DNA of 64,000 bases from Nocardioides flavescens (lineage in GTDB: Bacteria > Actinomycetota > Actinomycetes > Propionibacteriales > Nocardioidaceae), in the NCBI RefSeq assembly GCF_009823805.1, contig NZ_WUEK01000002.1:62001-126000 (forward strand), written 5' to 3'. The position numbers and the translations under genes are program-made. Positions within the stretch are counted from its first letter, which is position 1; every line of letters starts with the position of its first letter. Shown here one piece after another: positions 34,882 through 42,751 of this stretch. The notes beneath the pieces were generated by a model that saw only the letters and a program-made list of their open reading frames with translations, ran no database searches and was not told where the DNA came from.

Positions 34882-35061
34882 GGGCTATTGCGTCAGAAGT
34901 CTGCCTGCGTCCCAGACGGAGTGGACTCTCGCTCGTCACAGATGGCCGTCCGTGGCTCTGCATTCCGGTGCACTGCACCAGGGCGGCCCGACATCGGTGG
35001 TGAAACCGGCTTCCGCGCGCGCCCGCACGACATCTGTCCACCCAAGGAACACATCCACCAC

Positions 35062-36531
35062 ATGACGTCCACCATCTCCACCCTCCCCGACTACGACGCG
35101 CCCCAGGTGGCCGTCAACGACATCGGGTCCGAGGAAGACTTCCTCGCCGCGATCGACGCGACCATCAAGTACTTCAACGACGGCGACATCGTCGAGGGCA
35201 CCATCGTCAAGGTCGACCGCGACGAGGTCCTGCTCGACATCGGCTACAAGACCGAGGGCGTCATCCCCTCCCGCGAGCTGTCGATCAAGCACGACGTCGA
35301 CCCCTCCGAGGTCGTCTCTGTCGGCGACGCGGTCGAGGCCCTGGTCCTCCAGAAGGAGGACAAGGAGGGTCGCCTGATCCTGTCCAAGAAGCGCGCCCAG
35401 TACGAGCGCGCCTGGGGCACCATCGAGCAGGTCAAGGAGGAGGACGGCGTCGTCGAGGGCACCGTCATCGAGGTCGTCAAGGGCGGCCTCATCCTCGACA
35501 TCGGCCTGCGCGGCTTCCTGCCCGCCTCGCTCGTGGAGATGCGTCGCGTCCGCGACCTGCAGCCCTACGTCGGTCAGACGCTCGAGGCGAAGATCATCGA
35601 GCTCGACAAGAACCGCAACAACGTCGTGCTCTCGCGCCGTGCGTGGCTCGAGCAGACCCAGTCCGAGGTGCGCCACGGCTTCCTGACCCAGCTGCAGAAG
35701 GGCCAGATCCGCAAGGGTGTCGTCTCCTCGATCGTCAACTTCGGTGCGTTCGTGGACCTCGGCGGCGTCGACGGCCTCGTGCACGTCTCGGAGCTGTCCT
35801 GGAAGCACATCGACCACCCCTCGGAGGTCGTGACCGTCGGCGACGAGGTCACCGTCGAGGTGCTCGACGTCGACATGGACCGCGAGCGGGTCTCGCTGTC
35901 GCTCAAGGCGACGCAGGAGGACCCCTGGCAGCACTTCGCCCGCACCCACCAGATCGGTCAGATCGTGCCGGGCAAGGTCACCAAGCTGGTGCCCTTCGGT
36001 TCGTTCGTCCGCGTGGAGGAGGGCATCGAGGGTCTGGTGCACATCTCCGAGCTGGCCGAGCGCCACGTGGAGATCCCCGAGCAGGTCGTCCAGGTCAACG
36101 ACGACGTCATGGTCAAGATCATCGACATCGACCTCGAGCGTCGCCGCATCTCGCTGTCGCTGAAGCAGGCCAACGAGACCGCCGCCGCCACCGACGTCGA
36201 GGAGTTCGACCCGACGCTCTACGGCATGACCGCGACCTACGACGAGCAGGGCAACTACGTCTACCCCGAGGGCTTCGACCCCGAGACGGGCGAGTGGCTC
36301 GAGGGCTTCGACGAGCAGCGCGCGATCTGGGAGGACCAGTACGCCAAGGCGCACGCCCGCTGGGAGGCCCACGTCAAGCAGCAGGAGGAGGCCGCCAAGG
36401 CCGAGGTCGAGGCCGGCGAGGCCACGTCGTACTCCTCCGGCGGCAGCGACGCGGCCGAGGAGGACGGCGGCTCGCTCGCCTCCGACGAGGCGCTGCAGGC
36501 CCTGCGCGAGAAGCTCACCGGCGGCAACTGA
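35062..36531 (+). CDS. rpsA: 30S ribosomal protein S1
   Basis: RNA-binding ribosomal protein that helps mRNA load onto the 30S subunit. The 489-residue product has four S1 OB-fold domains: near 38-105 (GDIVEGTIVKVDRDEVLLDI), 122-190 (GVVEGTVIEVVKGGLILDIG), 208-278 (GQIRKGVVSSIVNFGAFVDL) and 295-365 (GQIVPGKVTKLVPFGSFVRV). An acidic, low-complexity C-terminal tail of ~110 residues follows, as usual in actinobacteria. AAGGAAC lies 12 bases before the ATG. A terminator follows at 36582. coaE, normally close behind, is 6.2 kb away. Confidence 0.97.
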   Translation: MTSTISTLPDYDAPQVAVNDIGSEEDFLAAIDATIKYFNDGDIVEGTIVKVDRDEVLLDIGYKTEGVIPSRELSIKHDVDPSEVVSVGDAVEALVLQKEDKEGRLILSKKRAQYERAWGTIEQVKEEDGVVEGTVIEVVKGGLILDIGLRGFLPASLVEMRRVRDLQPYVGQTLEAKIIELDKNRNNVVLSRRAWLEQTQSEVRHGFLTQLQKGQIRKGVVSSIVNFGAFVDLGGVDGLVHVSELSWKHIDHPSEVVTVGDEVTVEVLDVDMDRERVSLSLKATQEDPWQHFARTHQIGQIVPGKVTKLVPFGSFVRVEEGIEGLVHISELAERHVEIPEQVVQVNDDVMVKIIDIDLERRRISLSLKQANETAAATDVEEFDPTLYGMTATYDEQGNYVYPEGFDPETGEWLEGFDEQRAIWEDQYAKAHARWEAHVKQQEEAAKAEVEAGEATSYSSGGSDAAEEDGGSLASDEALQALREKLTGGN

Positions 36532-36581
36532 GCCGCAGGAGACCGATCGCGGCACCCGCCGCTGACGTACCGCACACGACG

Positions 36582-36611
36582 ACGCCCCGCCCGGGAGACC
36601 GGGCGGGGCGT
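36582..36611 (+). terminator. rpsA terminator
   Basis: 13-bp perfect arms (36582-36594, 36599-36611) with loop GAGA, followed by a T-rich stretch, 50 bases after the rpsA stop. Confidence 0.88.
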
Positions 36612-36640
36612 TGTCGTTCGTTGTCGTTCGTTGTCGTTCG
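36611..36640 (+). repeat. Three exact 10-bp direct repeats
   Basis: TTGTCGTTCG repeated at 36611, 36621 and 36631, followed by a related TTCTGGTCGTTCGTTCTGG. It forms the T-rich tail after the rpsA terminator stem. Confidence 0.85.
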
Positions 36641-36666
36641 TTCTGGTCGTTCGTTCTGGTCGGTGC

Positions 36667-36813
36667 TCAGCGGGCGAGCGGGGCGATGAAGGACGGGTCC
36701 TCGAAGTGGGAGACCGGGGGCCGCTGGGGGCCGCGGCCGTCGTGGAGCAGCAGGTGCACGGTGCCGGCCAGGGACAGCGCGGCGACCGCCAGGAGGATCA
36801 GCAGGAAGGTCAT
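36667..36813 (-). CDS. Small single-pass membrane protein (48 aa)
   Basis: A short gene: the product starts with a membrane helix (MTFLLILLAVAALSLAGTVH) and continues with a conserved-looking polar tail (DGRGPQRPPVSHFEDPSF). I believe similar ~50-residue proteins occur in related actinobacteria but cannot name a family. The ATG at 36813 overlaps the first of three TGGCAG repeats in the divergent promoter region shared with the AraC-type regulator, so the regulator may control it. The ribosome-binding site is weak. Confidence 0.65.
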   Translation of the reverse strand: MTFLLILLAVAALSLAGTVHLLLHDGRGPQRPPVSHFEDPSFIAPLAR

Positions 36814-36885
36814 GGCAGAAATCGTGCTCTCGTCGACTTGCCGCCACGAGTGGCAGAGAAGTCGTGCTGCGTTGATTTCCTGCCA
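36813..36885. promoter_or_regulatory. Three TGGCAG-type repeats, candidate operator
   Basis: TGGCAGAAATCGTGCT (36813-36828) and TGGCAGAGAAGTCGTGCT (36851-36868) are direct repeats, and TGGCAGGAAATC is present on the reverse strand at 36874-36885. They fill the 93-base divergent region between the small membrane protein gene and the AraC-type regulator, where autoregulation would act. Confidence 0.6.
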
Positions 36886-36906
36886 CACCTCCGCGAGGAT
36901 CGACGC

Positions 36907-37875
36907 ATGAGCACCCCGTCCGCACTGCACACGGTCGCCGTCATCGTGCAGGACAACGCCGAGCCGTTCGGGCTCGGCTCGCTCGTCGAGGTCTGGGGCG
37001 AGCCCTACCACCCCGAGGACGACAACCCGGTCTTCGACTTCCGGGTGTGCACGCCCCGCCCTGGCCGCGTGACGACCCGCAGCGACTTCGACCTGGTGGT
37101 GGACCGGGGGCTCGAGGCGGTCGCGGACGCCGACCTCGTCTGCGTCTCGCCCCACTGGGACTACGACGTGCACGACGACGCGGTGCTCGAGGTCCTGTGC
37201 GCCGCCCACGAGCGCGGCGCGATCATCTACGCGCACTGCTCGGGCAGCTTCACCCTCGGCGCCGCCGGGCTGCTCGACGGTCGCGAGTGCACCACCCACT
37301 GGCGCTACACCGACCGGCTGCAGCGCGCCTACCCCGAGGCCCTCGTGCACCCCGACGTCCTCTACTGCCACGACGGCACCGTGCTCACCGGCGCCGGCTC
37401 CGCTGCGGGCATCGACGCCTCGCTGCACCTCGTGCGTGACCGGTTCGGCGCCCACGTCGCGTCCACCACAGCCCGCCGGATCGTCGTACCCCCGCACCGC
37501 GACGGCGGTCAGGCGCAGTTCATCGCCCGCCAGGTGCCCGAGTGCGACGCCGAGACGCTGGGCCCGCTGCTGCAGTGGATCCTGGAGCACCTCGCCGAGG
37601 ACCTCGACGTCGAGAGCCTCGCCCGGCGCGCGCTCATGTCGTCGCGGACCTTCGCGCGTCGCTTCCGCGCCGAGACCGGCGCGACGCCCCACGCCTGGGT
37701 GACCCAGCAGCGGGTGCTCCGCGCCGAGCAGCTGCTCGAGCAGTCCGACCGCTCGATCGAGTGGATCGCCGCGGAGGTCGGCTTCGGCAACGCCGCGACC
37801 CTGCGCCACCACTTCACGCGTCAGCGCGGGGTCAGCCCCCAGCAGTACCGCCGCACCTTCTCGGGTGTCGCGTGA
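36907..37875 (+). CDS. AraC-family regulator with N-terminal DJ-1/PfpI domain (GlxA type)
   Basis: A 322-residue transcription factor. Residues ~7-180 are a DJ-1/PfpI-like sensing domain (VAVIVQDNAEPFGLGSLVEV, then YAHCSGSFTLGAAGLLDG with the nucleophile-elbow cysteine). Residues ~220-320 contain two AraC helix-turn-helix motifs (VESLARRALMSSRTFARRF and SIEWIAAEVGFGNAATLRHH, then SPQQYRRTF). GlxA-type regulators often activate catabolic or amidase-like operons. ATG at 36907. The downstream sulfotransferase gene overlaps by 4 bases, so regulator and enzyme are co-translated. Candidate binding repeats lie upstream at 36813-36885. Confidence 0.92.
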   Translation: MSTPSALHTVAVIVQDNAEPFGLGSLVEVWGEPYHPEDDNPVFDFRVCTPRPGRVTTRSDFDLVVDRGLEAVADADLVCVSPHWDYDVHDDAVLEVLCAAHERGAIIYAHCSGSFTLGAAGLLDGRECTTHWRYTDRLQRAYPEALVHPDVLYCHDGTVLTGAGSAAGIDASLHLVRDRFGAHVASTTARRIVVPPHRDGGQAQFIARQVPECDAETLGPLLQWILEHLAEDLDVESLARRALMSSRTFARRFRAETGATPHAWVTQQRVLRAEQLLEQSDRSIEWIAAEVGFGNAATLRHHFTRQRGVSPQQYRRTFSGVA

Positions 37876-38669
37876 GCGGCACCTTCCTGCTCGGGGTCGG
37901 GGCGCAGAAGGGCGGGACTGCCTGGTTGCACCGCTACCTCGCCGACTCCCCTCAGTTCGACGGCGGCTTCCGCAAGGAGTACCACGTCTGGGACGCCCTC
38001 GACCTGCCGTCGGGACGGCTCGTGCGGGAGCGCATCGAGGCGCAGGGCGGCCCGCGCGCGGAGCTGCTGGCCGACCCGGAGCGCTACTTCGACTACTTCA
38101 CCTCGCTGCTGGAGCCGCCGGCGGTGCGGCTCACCGCCGACATCACCCCGGCCTACGCCGAGCTGCCGGTGGCCCGGCTCGCCGCGGTCCGCGACGGCTT
38201 CGCCACGCGCGGCGTGCGCCCGGCCGCGGTGTTCCTCATGCGCGACCCGGTCGAGCGGGTCTGGTCGGCCGCCCGGATGGACATGCGGCGGCTGGGGGAG
38301 GCGGCTCCCGAGCCCGCCGAGGTGCGGATCAGTCACATGTACCACCACCCGATGTACGCCGAGAAGACGCGCTACGACCTCACCATCGACGCCCTCGAGC
38401 AGGTCTTCTCACCGGACCAGGTGTTCTACGGCCTCTACGAGCGGCTCTTCTCCGCCGACACCCTCCGCCCGTTCTGCGCCTTCGCCGGCATCGACTACCA
38501 CGAGCCCGACCCCGACCGGCGGGTCAACGAGTCGCCGAAGACCGTCGAGCTGCCCGAGGAGACGGTCCGCACGATCGCCCGCCACTTCGCGCCGGTCTAC
38601 GCCGCCGTCGCCGCGCGCTTCCCCGACGTCGACCTCGCCGCCCTCTGGCCCTCGGCCCGCCACCTCTGA
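37872..38669 (+). CDS. Sulfotransferase domain protein
   Basis: A 265-residue cytosolic sulfotransferase-like enzyme using PAPS. The 5'-phosphosulfate loop is LLGVGAQKGGTAWLHRYLA and the 3'-phosphate motif is FLMRDPVERVWSAARMDMRR. It resembles the heparan-type/bacterial Sulfotransfer family, with acceptors such as sugars or lipids. GTG start overlaps the stop of the AraC-type regulator by 4 bases. A weak hairpin (38677-38692) lies beyond. No PAPS synthesis genes are in the window. The likely acceptor is a surface glycan, given other genes in this interval, but this is inference. Confidence 0.88.
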   Translation: MSGTFLLGVGAQKGGTAWLHRYLADSPQFDGGFRKEYHVWDALDLPSGRLVRERIEAQGGPRAELLADPERYFDYFTSLLEPPAVRLTADITPAYAELPVARLAAVRDGFATRGVRPAAVFLMRDPVERVWSAARMDMRRLGEAAPEPAEVRISHMYHHPMYAEKTRYDLTIDALEQVFSPDQVFYGLYERLFSADTLRPFCAFAGIDYHEPDPDRRVNESPKTVELPEETVRTIARHFAPVYAAVAARFPDVDLAALWPSARHL

Positions 38670-38676
38670 GCAGGGC

Positions 38677-38692
38677 ACGGACGACGGTCCGT
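38677..38692. terminator. Weak hairpin between convergent genes
   Basis: ACGGAC-GACG-GTCCGT, 6-bp arms, 7 bases after the sulfotransferase stop and 17 bases from the convergent ligase stop. May terminate either gene. Confidence 0.4.
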
Positions 38693-38708
38693 CTCCGCGC
38701 GTCACGAA

Positions 38709-39956
38709 CTACCTGCCCGGGAGCTCCGATCGCCGCACCTTGCCGGTGAGGGTCATGGGCAGCTCGTCGAGGTGGTGCCAGACCTTGGGCCGCTTGGGCG
38801 GGGCGAGCTCGGCCCGCGCGAAGGCGTCGAGGTCCTCGGCTCCCGCCGTGCCGACGTACGCCGCGCGCAGCTGCTGGCCCCACTCGTCGTCGGGGACACC
38901 GTAGACCGCGACGTCGCTGATGCCGGGGTGCCCGCGGAGCACCTGCTCGACCTCGAGCGGGTAGACGTTGACACCGCCGGTGATGACGAGGTCCTCGCGG
39001 CGCCCGTCGAGGAAGAGGTAGCCGTCGTCGTCCAGACGGCCGAGGTCGCCGACCGTGAACGCCGGTCCGTCCGCGGTCTCGCGCCAGGCGGCGGCGGTCT
39101 TCTCGGGCGCCTCGAAGTAGGTGAACCGGGCGTGGGGCGGCACCGTGCACCAGACGGTGCCGTCGTCGTCGACGTGGAGCGTGCGCCCGGGCCGGGCCCG
39201 CCCGACGGTGCCGGGGCGCTCGAGCCACTCCTCGGAGCGGCACGCGGTGAACTGGCCCTCGGTCGATCCGTAGAACTCCCAGGTGGTCCCGGGCGGGAAG
39301 GCGTCGATGAGGCGCCGCTTGACGCGCTCGGGGCAGGGGGAGCCGGCGTGGGCGAGCAGCCGGAAGCAGGTCAGGTCGGGCCAGCCCGCCTCGTCCCAGT
39401 GTGCGAAGAGCCGCTGCAGGTGGGTCGGGACGACGAACGCCGTCGTCGGCCGCTCGCGCTCGACGGACGTGGTGAGGACGGCGGCGTCGAACGGTCCCGG
39501 CAGCACGACTCGGCCACCGGCGAGCAGCGTGCCCATCGAAAACCGCAGCGGTGCGGAGTGGTAGAGCGGGGAGACGACCAGGTTGACGTCGTCGGCGCTG
39601 AAGCCCCACAGCTCGCGCTCCTCGGCCACCAGAGCCTCGGCGTCGTCGGGGGAGAGCAAGCCGCTCCACACGCCCTTCGGGACGCCGGTGGTGCCGCTCG
39701 TGCAGTGCATGGGGCGCGCCCGGGGCAGCTCGCCGGCCCAGGGGTACGCCGTCCGCAGCCCGTCGAGGGCGGCGTCGTCGTCGACGACCAGAGCCGGTCG
39801 CAGCGGGGTGAGGATCCGCTCCCGCTCGGCCTCGCTCAGCCGCGGGTCGAGCGGGATCGGCACGACCCCGGCGGCCAGCAGCCCCAGCACGACCTCGAGG
39901 TAGGCCGGGGAGCCGGCGACGAGCAGAGCGACCCGGTCGCCCTCGCTCAGCCGCAC
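38709..39956 (-). CDS. AMP-forming acyl-CoA synthetase/ligase family protein
   Basis: ANL-superfamily adenylating enzyme of 415 residues. P-loop HCTSGTTGVPKGVWSG, substrate motif EFYGSTEGQFTA, core GDLGRLDDDGYLFLDGR followed by EDLVITGGVNVYPLEVE, and the C-terminal catalytic lysine in TLTGKVRRSEL. It is 60-100 residues shorter than usual because it begins at LSEGDRVALLVAGSPAY, lacking the N-terminal strands; either the fold is compact or the true start is unclear. The GTG at 39956 lies 6 bases after a reverse-strand TAGTGT box, supporting this start and a leaderless message. The gene is only 16 bases from the stop of the copper radical oxidase gene. Substrate acid unknown. Confidence 0.87.
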   Translation of the reverse strand: MRLSEGDRVALLVAGSPAYLEVVLGLLAAGVVPIPLDPRLSEAERERILTPLRPALVVDDDAALDGLRTAYPWAGELPRARPMHCTSGTTGVPKGVWSGLLSPDDAEALVAEERELWGFSADDVNLVVSPLYHSAPLRFSMGTLLAGGRVVLPGPFDAAVLTTSVERERPTTAFVVPTHLQRLFAHWDEAGWPDLTCFRLLAHAGSPCPERVKRRLIDAFPPGTTWEFYGSTEGQFTACRSEEWLERPGTVGRARPGRTLHVDDDGTVWCTVPPHARFTYFEAPEKTAAAWRETADGPAFTVGDLGRLDDDGYLFLDGRREDLVITGGVNVYPLEVEQVLRGHPGISDVAVYGVPDDEWGQQLRAAYVGTAGAEDLDAFARAELAPPKRPKVWHHLDELPMTLTGKVRRSELPGR

Positions 39957-39972
39957 GGCACCACACTACGCA

Positions 39973-42597
39973 TCACCAGACCGGCGGGCGCACCACGAAC
40001 GTCGCGGCGGTGCGGGCCGCCTCGGTGGCGCCCGGAGCGCCGAAGGAGACGACGTTGCCCGTCGCGCTGACGACGGACGTGCTGTCGTCGGCGCTGCGCA
40101 GACTGACGCCGCTGCCGGCGGCGCCGGTCACCGAGGTGAACGTCGCGGCGGTCACGTCGGTCGTGCCGACCGGCGTGCGGATCACGAGTCCGCCCTGCTC
40201 CTGGACGACGAACTGACCGGGGAAGTTGACCGTCTCCAGCGAGATCCCCGGCCCACCGGCCAGGGGTGCGCGGACCCAGAAGGTGGCGTCGGCCCGGGCG
40301 CCCTCACCACTGCGCACGTTGATCGCGTCGGCCCACAGGCGCCAGTTGGCGTGGCGCAGCAGCGTCCCCGGCGCGGCCAGCGGCTCCAGCGACACCTTGG
40401 CGGTGCGCGGCATCGGGTCGAGCGCGCTCGTGACCCGGAAGGTGCTGTCCGCGCGGCCCAGGTCGCTGCCGTCGAACTTCTCGGCGTACAACCGGAAGTT
40501 GCGGTGGCGCAGGTATGCCGTGCGGTCCGAGAGGAGGCGCAGCGAGGTGCCCTGGCCGGAGAGTCCGGTGACCGCCACGTAGGTGGCCGCCTGGGCGAAC
40601 GCCGCTGTGCCGTCGCGCTGGACGACGCGTGCGGCGCCGCCCGCCGTGGCGCGCAGGTAGTAGCCGGGGTAGTTGACCGACTCGAGCGAGACGCCCTGCC
40701 CGGCGAGGCCCGGCCGCGTCACGAAGGAGGCATCGGCTCGCAGCCACGGCGACGACGTCGTGCTCGCCGGCTCGAGGTAGAGGTCGAAGTCGTAGTGGCG
40801 CACCTTGTGACCGGGGTAGTTGATCGGCACCAGCGACACCGCGGTGCCGGACGCGAGTGGCACGACGCCGGGGTCGGTGCCGGTCGCGGTGCCGCCGCCG
40901 GCCGCGACGGCCGGCGGGTAGACGGTGACCGTGCCGGGCTGACCGTTCTGGCGCAGCGTGAGCGTCTGGGCCGGGCTGGGCACCCCGGCGCTGTCGACGG
41001 CGACGAGGGCGTAGGAGCCCGGCGGCAGCGCGAGCTTGTCCTTGGGCAGCGTCACGGTCAGGCTCTGGCTGCGCTGGCTGAAGGTCAGCGGCACGCGCCG
41101 TTGGTCGGCGTTGACCGAGTGCGTCACGTTGCCGAGCTTGACCAGCGCGACGGAGGCGATCGTGCGGGCGTCGGACAGGCCTAAGGTGAGGGTGCCGCCG
41201 TAGACGAGGCTGCCCGCAACCGAGGTGAGCTGCACGCGGCTGGCCCAGCGCGTCACGCCGTCGGAGCCCTTGGTGAACAGGTGCGGCGGGTAGTACAGCT
41301 CGGCGTTGAGGTTGTCCTCGGGGCCCGGCACCCCGCCGCCCCCGGTGAAGACGGCGCCGCTCTGCATGAGCAGCGCGGTCGAGTGGTAGGTGCGGATCCG
41401 CACGGCGCTGGCCCCGCGGCGCCACGTGCCCTTGGTGGGGTTCCAGATCTCGACCTGGTAGCTGGAGTTCGCGGCCCCGCCGTCGGTGCCGTTGACCGTG
41501 CCGCCGCTGGCGAGCACCTCGCCGTTGCCCAGCACGGTGAGGTTGACCCAGTTGCGCTTGAGCGCCATCGCCGCCGTCGTCGCGACCTTGGGCGTGGTGC
41601 CCGTGATGTCGACGGTGCAGGCGGCGCCCGTGGCGGTGACGGCCTGGGTGTTCATGGCCTGACCGCCGCCGGCGACGAGGATCTTGCCGGGGGCGTACAT
41701 CGCCGAGGAGCCGGAGACGCCCGGGGTGAAGGGCAGCGTGCCCAGGGAGCGGACGGAGCCCGTGCCCGTGTCGGACAGCGACCACATCTGGTCGTCGGAC
41801 ATGCCGAAGACGGTGCCGTCGGGGGCGTTGTAGACCCGGGGGTACCACCAGCGGTTGCGGCGCGCGCCGAAGGCGACGGTGCTCGCGGCGCCCGTGAGCT
41901 GGGTCCAGGCGCCCTCGCCCGTGCCGATCTCCGGCGTCAGCGCGACGCCGGCGTTGTTGTCGGGGTTCCGGTAGGCCTCGGTGTTGTAGTAGTCACCGCC
42001 GCCCAGCACCAGGACCCGGTCGTCGGGGCGGCGCAGGATCGTGGCGTACCACCGCTGCGTCGTGAGCTGCGGGCCCATCGCCTCCGAGCTCGTGTCGGGG
42101 TCGAACAGCATCGTGGCGGTGGTCGAGTTGCCGCCGATCATGAGGATACGGCCGTCCGAGAGCGGCTGGAGGCCGTTGCAGAAGCTGTTGTAGGTCTCCA
42201 TGCTCGGCGTCTGCTGGTGCGAGGCGCGGCTCGCGCCGTCGGCGGGGCTCCAGTCGTCGTAGACCAGTCCGCCCTGCTCGGGCCGGTCGAGCGGGGTGCC
42301 GTAGGTGACGAGGTGGCCGTTGGGCAGGAGCGCGGCGTGGACCGGGATCAGCGGCCAGGCGACCTGGGGACTGAACATCCCCGCGGTTGCGGCGTCTGCG
42401 CTCGGCTTCATCGTGCCGAGGAACGGGTCGGGCGGCTGGACGAGCGCACGCGGCGTGGCGGACACGGGGTACTGCCCCGGCTCGGCGGCCGCGGCCCTCC
42501 CGGTCTGGCTGGCGACGGCCGCGGCGGCCAGGCCGAGGCCCGAGGCGGCGAGCAGAGAGCGTCGAGTCGTGCGAGCAGACAGCAGCGGCTTGTCCAC
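39973..42597 (-). CDS. Secreted copper radical oxidase (galactose oxidase-like) with AbfB domains
   Basis: An 874-residue exported protein. Tat signal peptide with twin arginines in ARTTRRSLLAASGLGLAAA. Residues ~60-440 form a kelch propeller and ~445-545 a DUF1929 Ig-like domain. Compared with galactose oxidase, all metal/radical positions appear kept: Cys140 (NSFCNG), Tyr184 (TQRWYAT), Tyr404-His405 (RTYHSTALL) and His493 (GNVTHSV), so a Tyr-Cys cofactor and copper centre are likely. The C-terminal ~270 residues contain two AbfB-like beta-trefoil modules (VRHYDFDLYLEP, LRHRNFRLYAEKF, LRHANWRLWADA) expected to bind arabinose-containing glycans. It would oxidise an alcohol or sugar to aldehyde plus H2O2. 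GTG 42597 follows GGGGGGA. Confidence 0.9.
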   Translation of the reverse strand: MDKPLLSARTTRRSLLAASGLGLAAAAVASQTGRAAAAEPGQYPVSATPRALVQPPDPFLGTMKPSADAATAGMFSPQVAWPLIPVHAALLPNGHLVTYGTPLDRPEQGGLVYDDWSPADGASRASHQQTPSMETYNSFCNGLQPLSDGRILMIGGNSTTATMLFDPDTSSEAMGPQLTTQRWYATILRRPDDRVLVLGGGDYYNTEAYRNPDNNAGVALTPEIGTGEGAWTQLTGAASTVAFGARRNRWWYPRVYNAPDGTVFGMSDDQMWSLSDTGTGSVRSLGTLPFTPGVSGSSAMYAPGKILVAGGGQAMNTQAVTATGAACTVDITGTTPKVATTAAMALKRNWVNLTVLGNGEVLASGGTVNGTDGGAANSSYQVEIWNPTKGTWRRGASAVRIRTYHSTALLMQSGAVFTGGGGVPGPEDNLNAELYYPPHLFTKGSDGVTRWASRVQLTSVAGSLVYGGTLTLGLSDARTIASVALVKLGNVTHSVNADQRRVPLTFSQRSQSLTVTLPKDKLALPPGSYALVAVDSAGVPSPAQTLTLRQNGQPGTVTVYPPAVAAGGGTATGTDPGVVPLASGTAVSLVPINYPGHKVRHYDFDLYLEPASTTSSPWLRADASFVTRPGLAGQGVSLESVNYPGYYLRATAGGAARVVQRDGTAAFAQAATYVAVTGLSGQGTSLRLLSDRTAYLRHRNFRLYAEKFDGSDLGRADSTFRVTSALDPMPRTAKVSLEPLAAPGTLLRHANWRLWADAINVRSGEGARADATFWVRAPLAGGPGISLETVNFPGQFVVQEQGGLVIRTPVGTTDVTAATFTSVTGAAGSGVSLRSADDSTSVVSATGNVVSFGAPGATEAARTAATFVVRPPVW

Positions 42598-42621
42598 GGA
42601 TCCCCCCGAATCGTGGCGGCG

Positions 42622-42642
42622 GCGTCCACCCCCCGTGGACGC
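42622..42642. promoter_or_regulatory. Hairpin/palindrome upstream of the oxidase gene
   Basis: GCGTCCAC and GTGGACGC (8-bp arms) around five C bases, 25 bases before the oxidase start on the reverse strand. Candidate operator or 5' leader hairpin. Confidence 0.4.
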
Positions 42643-42751
42643 TCTGCGCGCACGGAGCATGGCAGGCACCCTTGCGGGTGAGCAACCCGGGGGAGCACCT
42701 GGCCCGGACCGCACCAGACCGCCGCTGCGCCGCCGGTGGGACACTGGCGGC

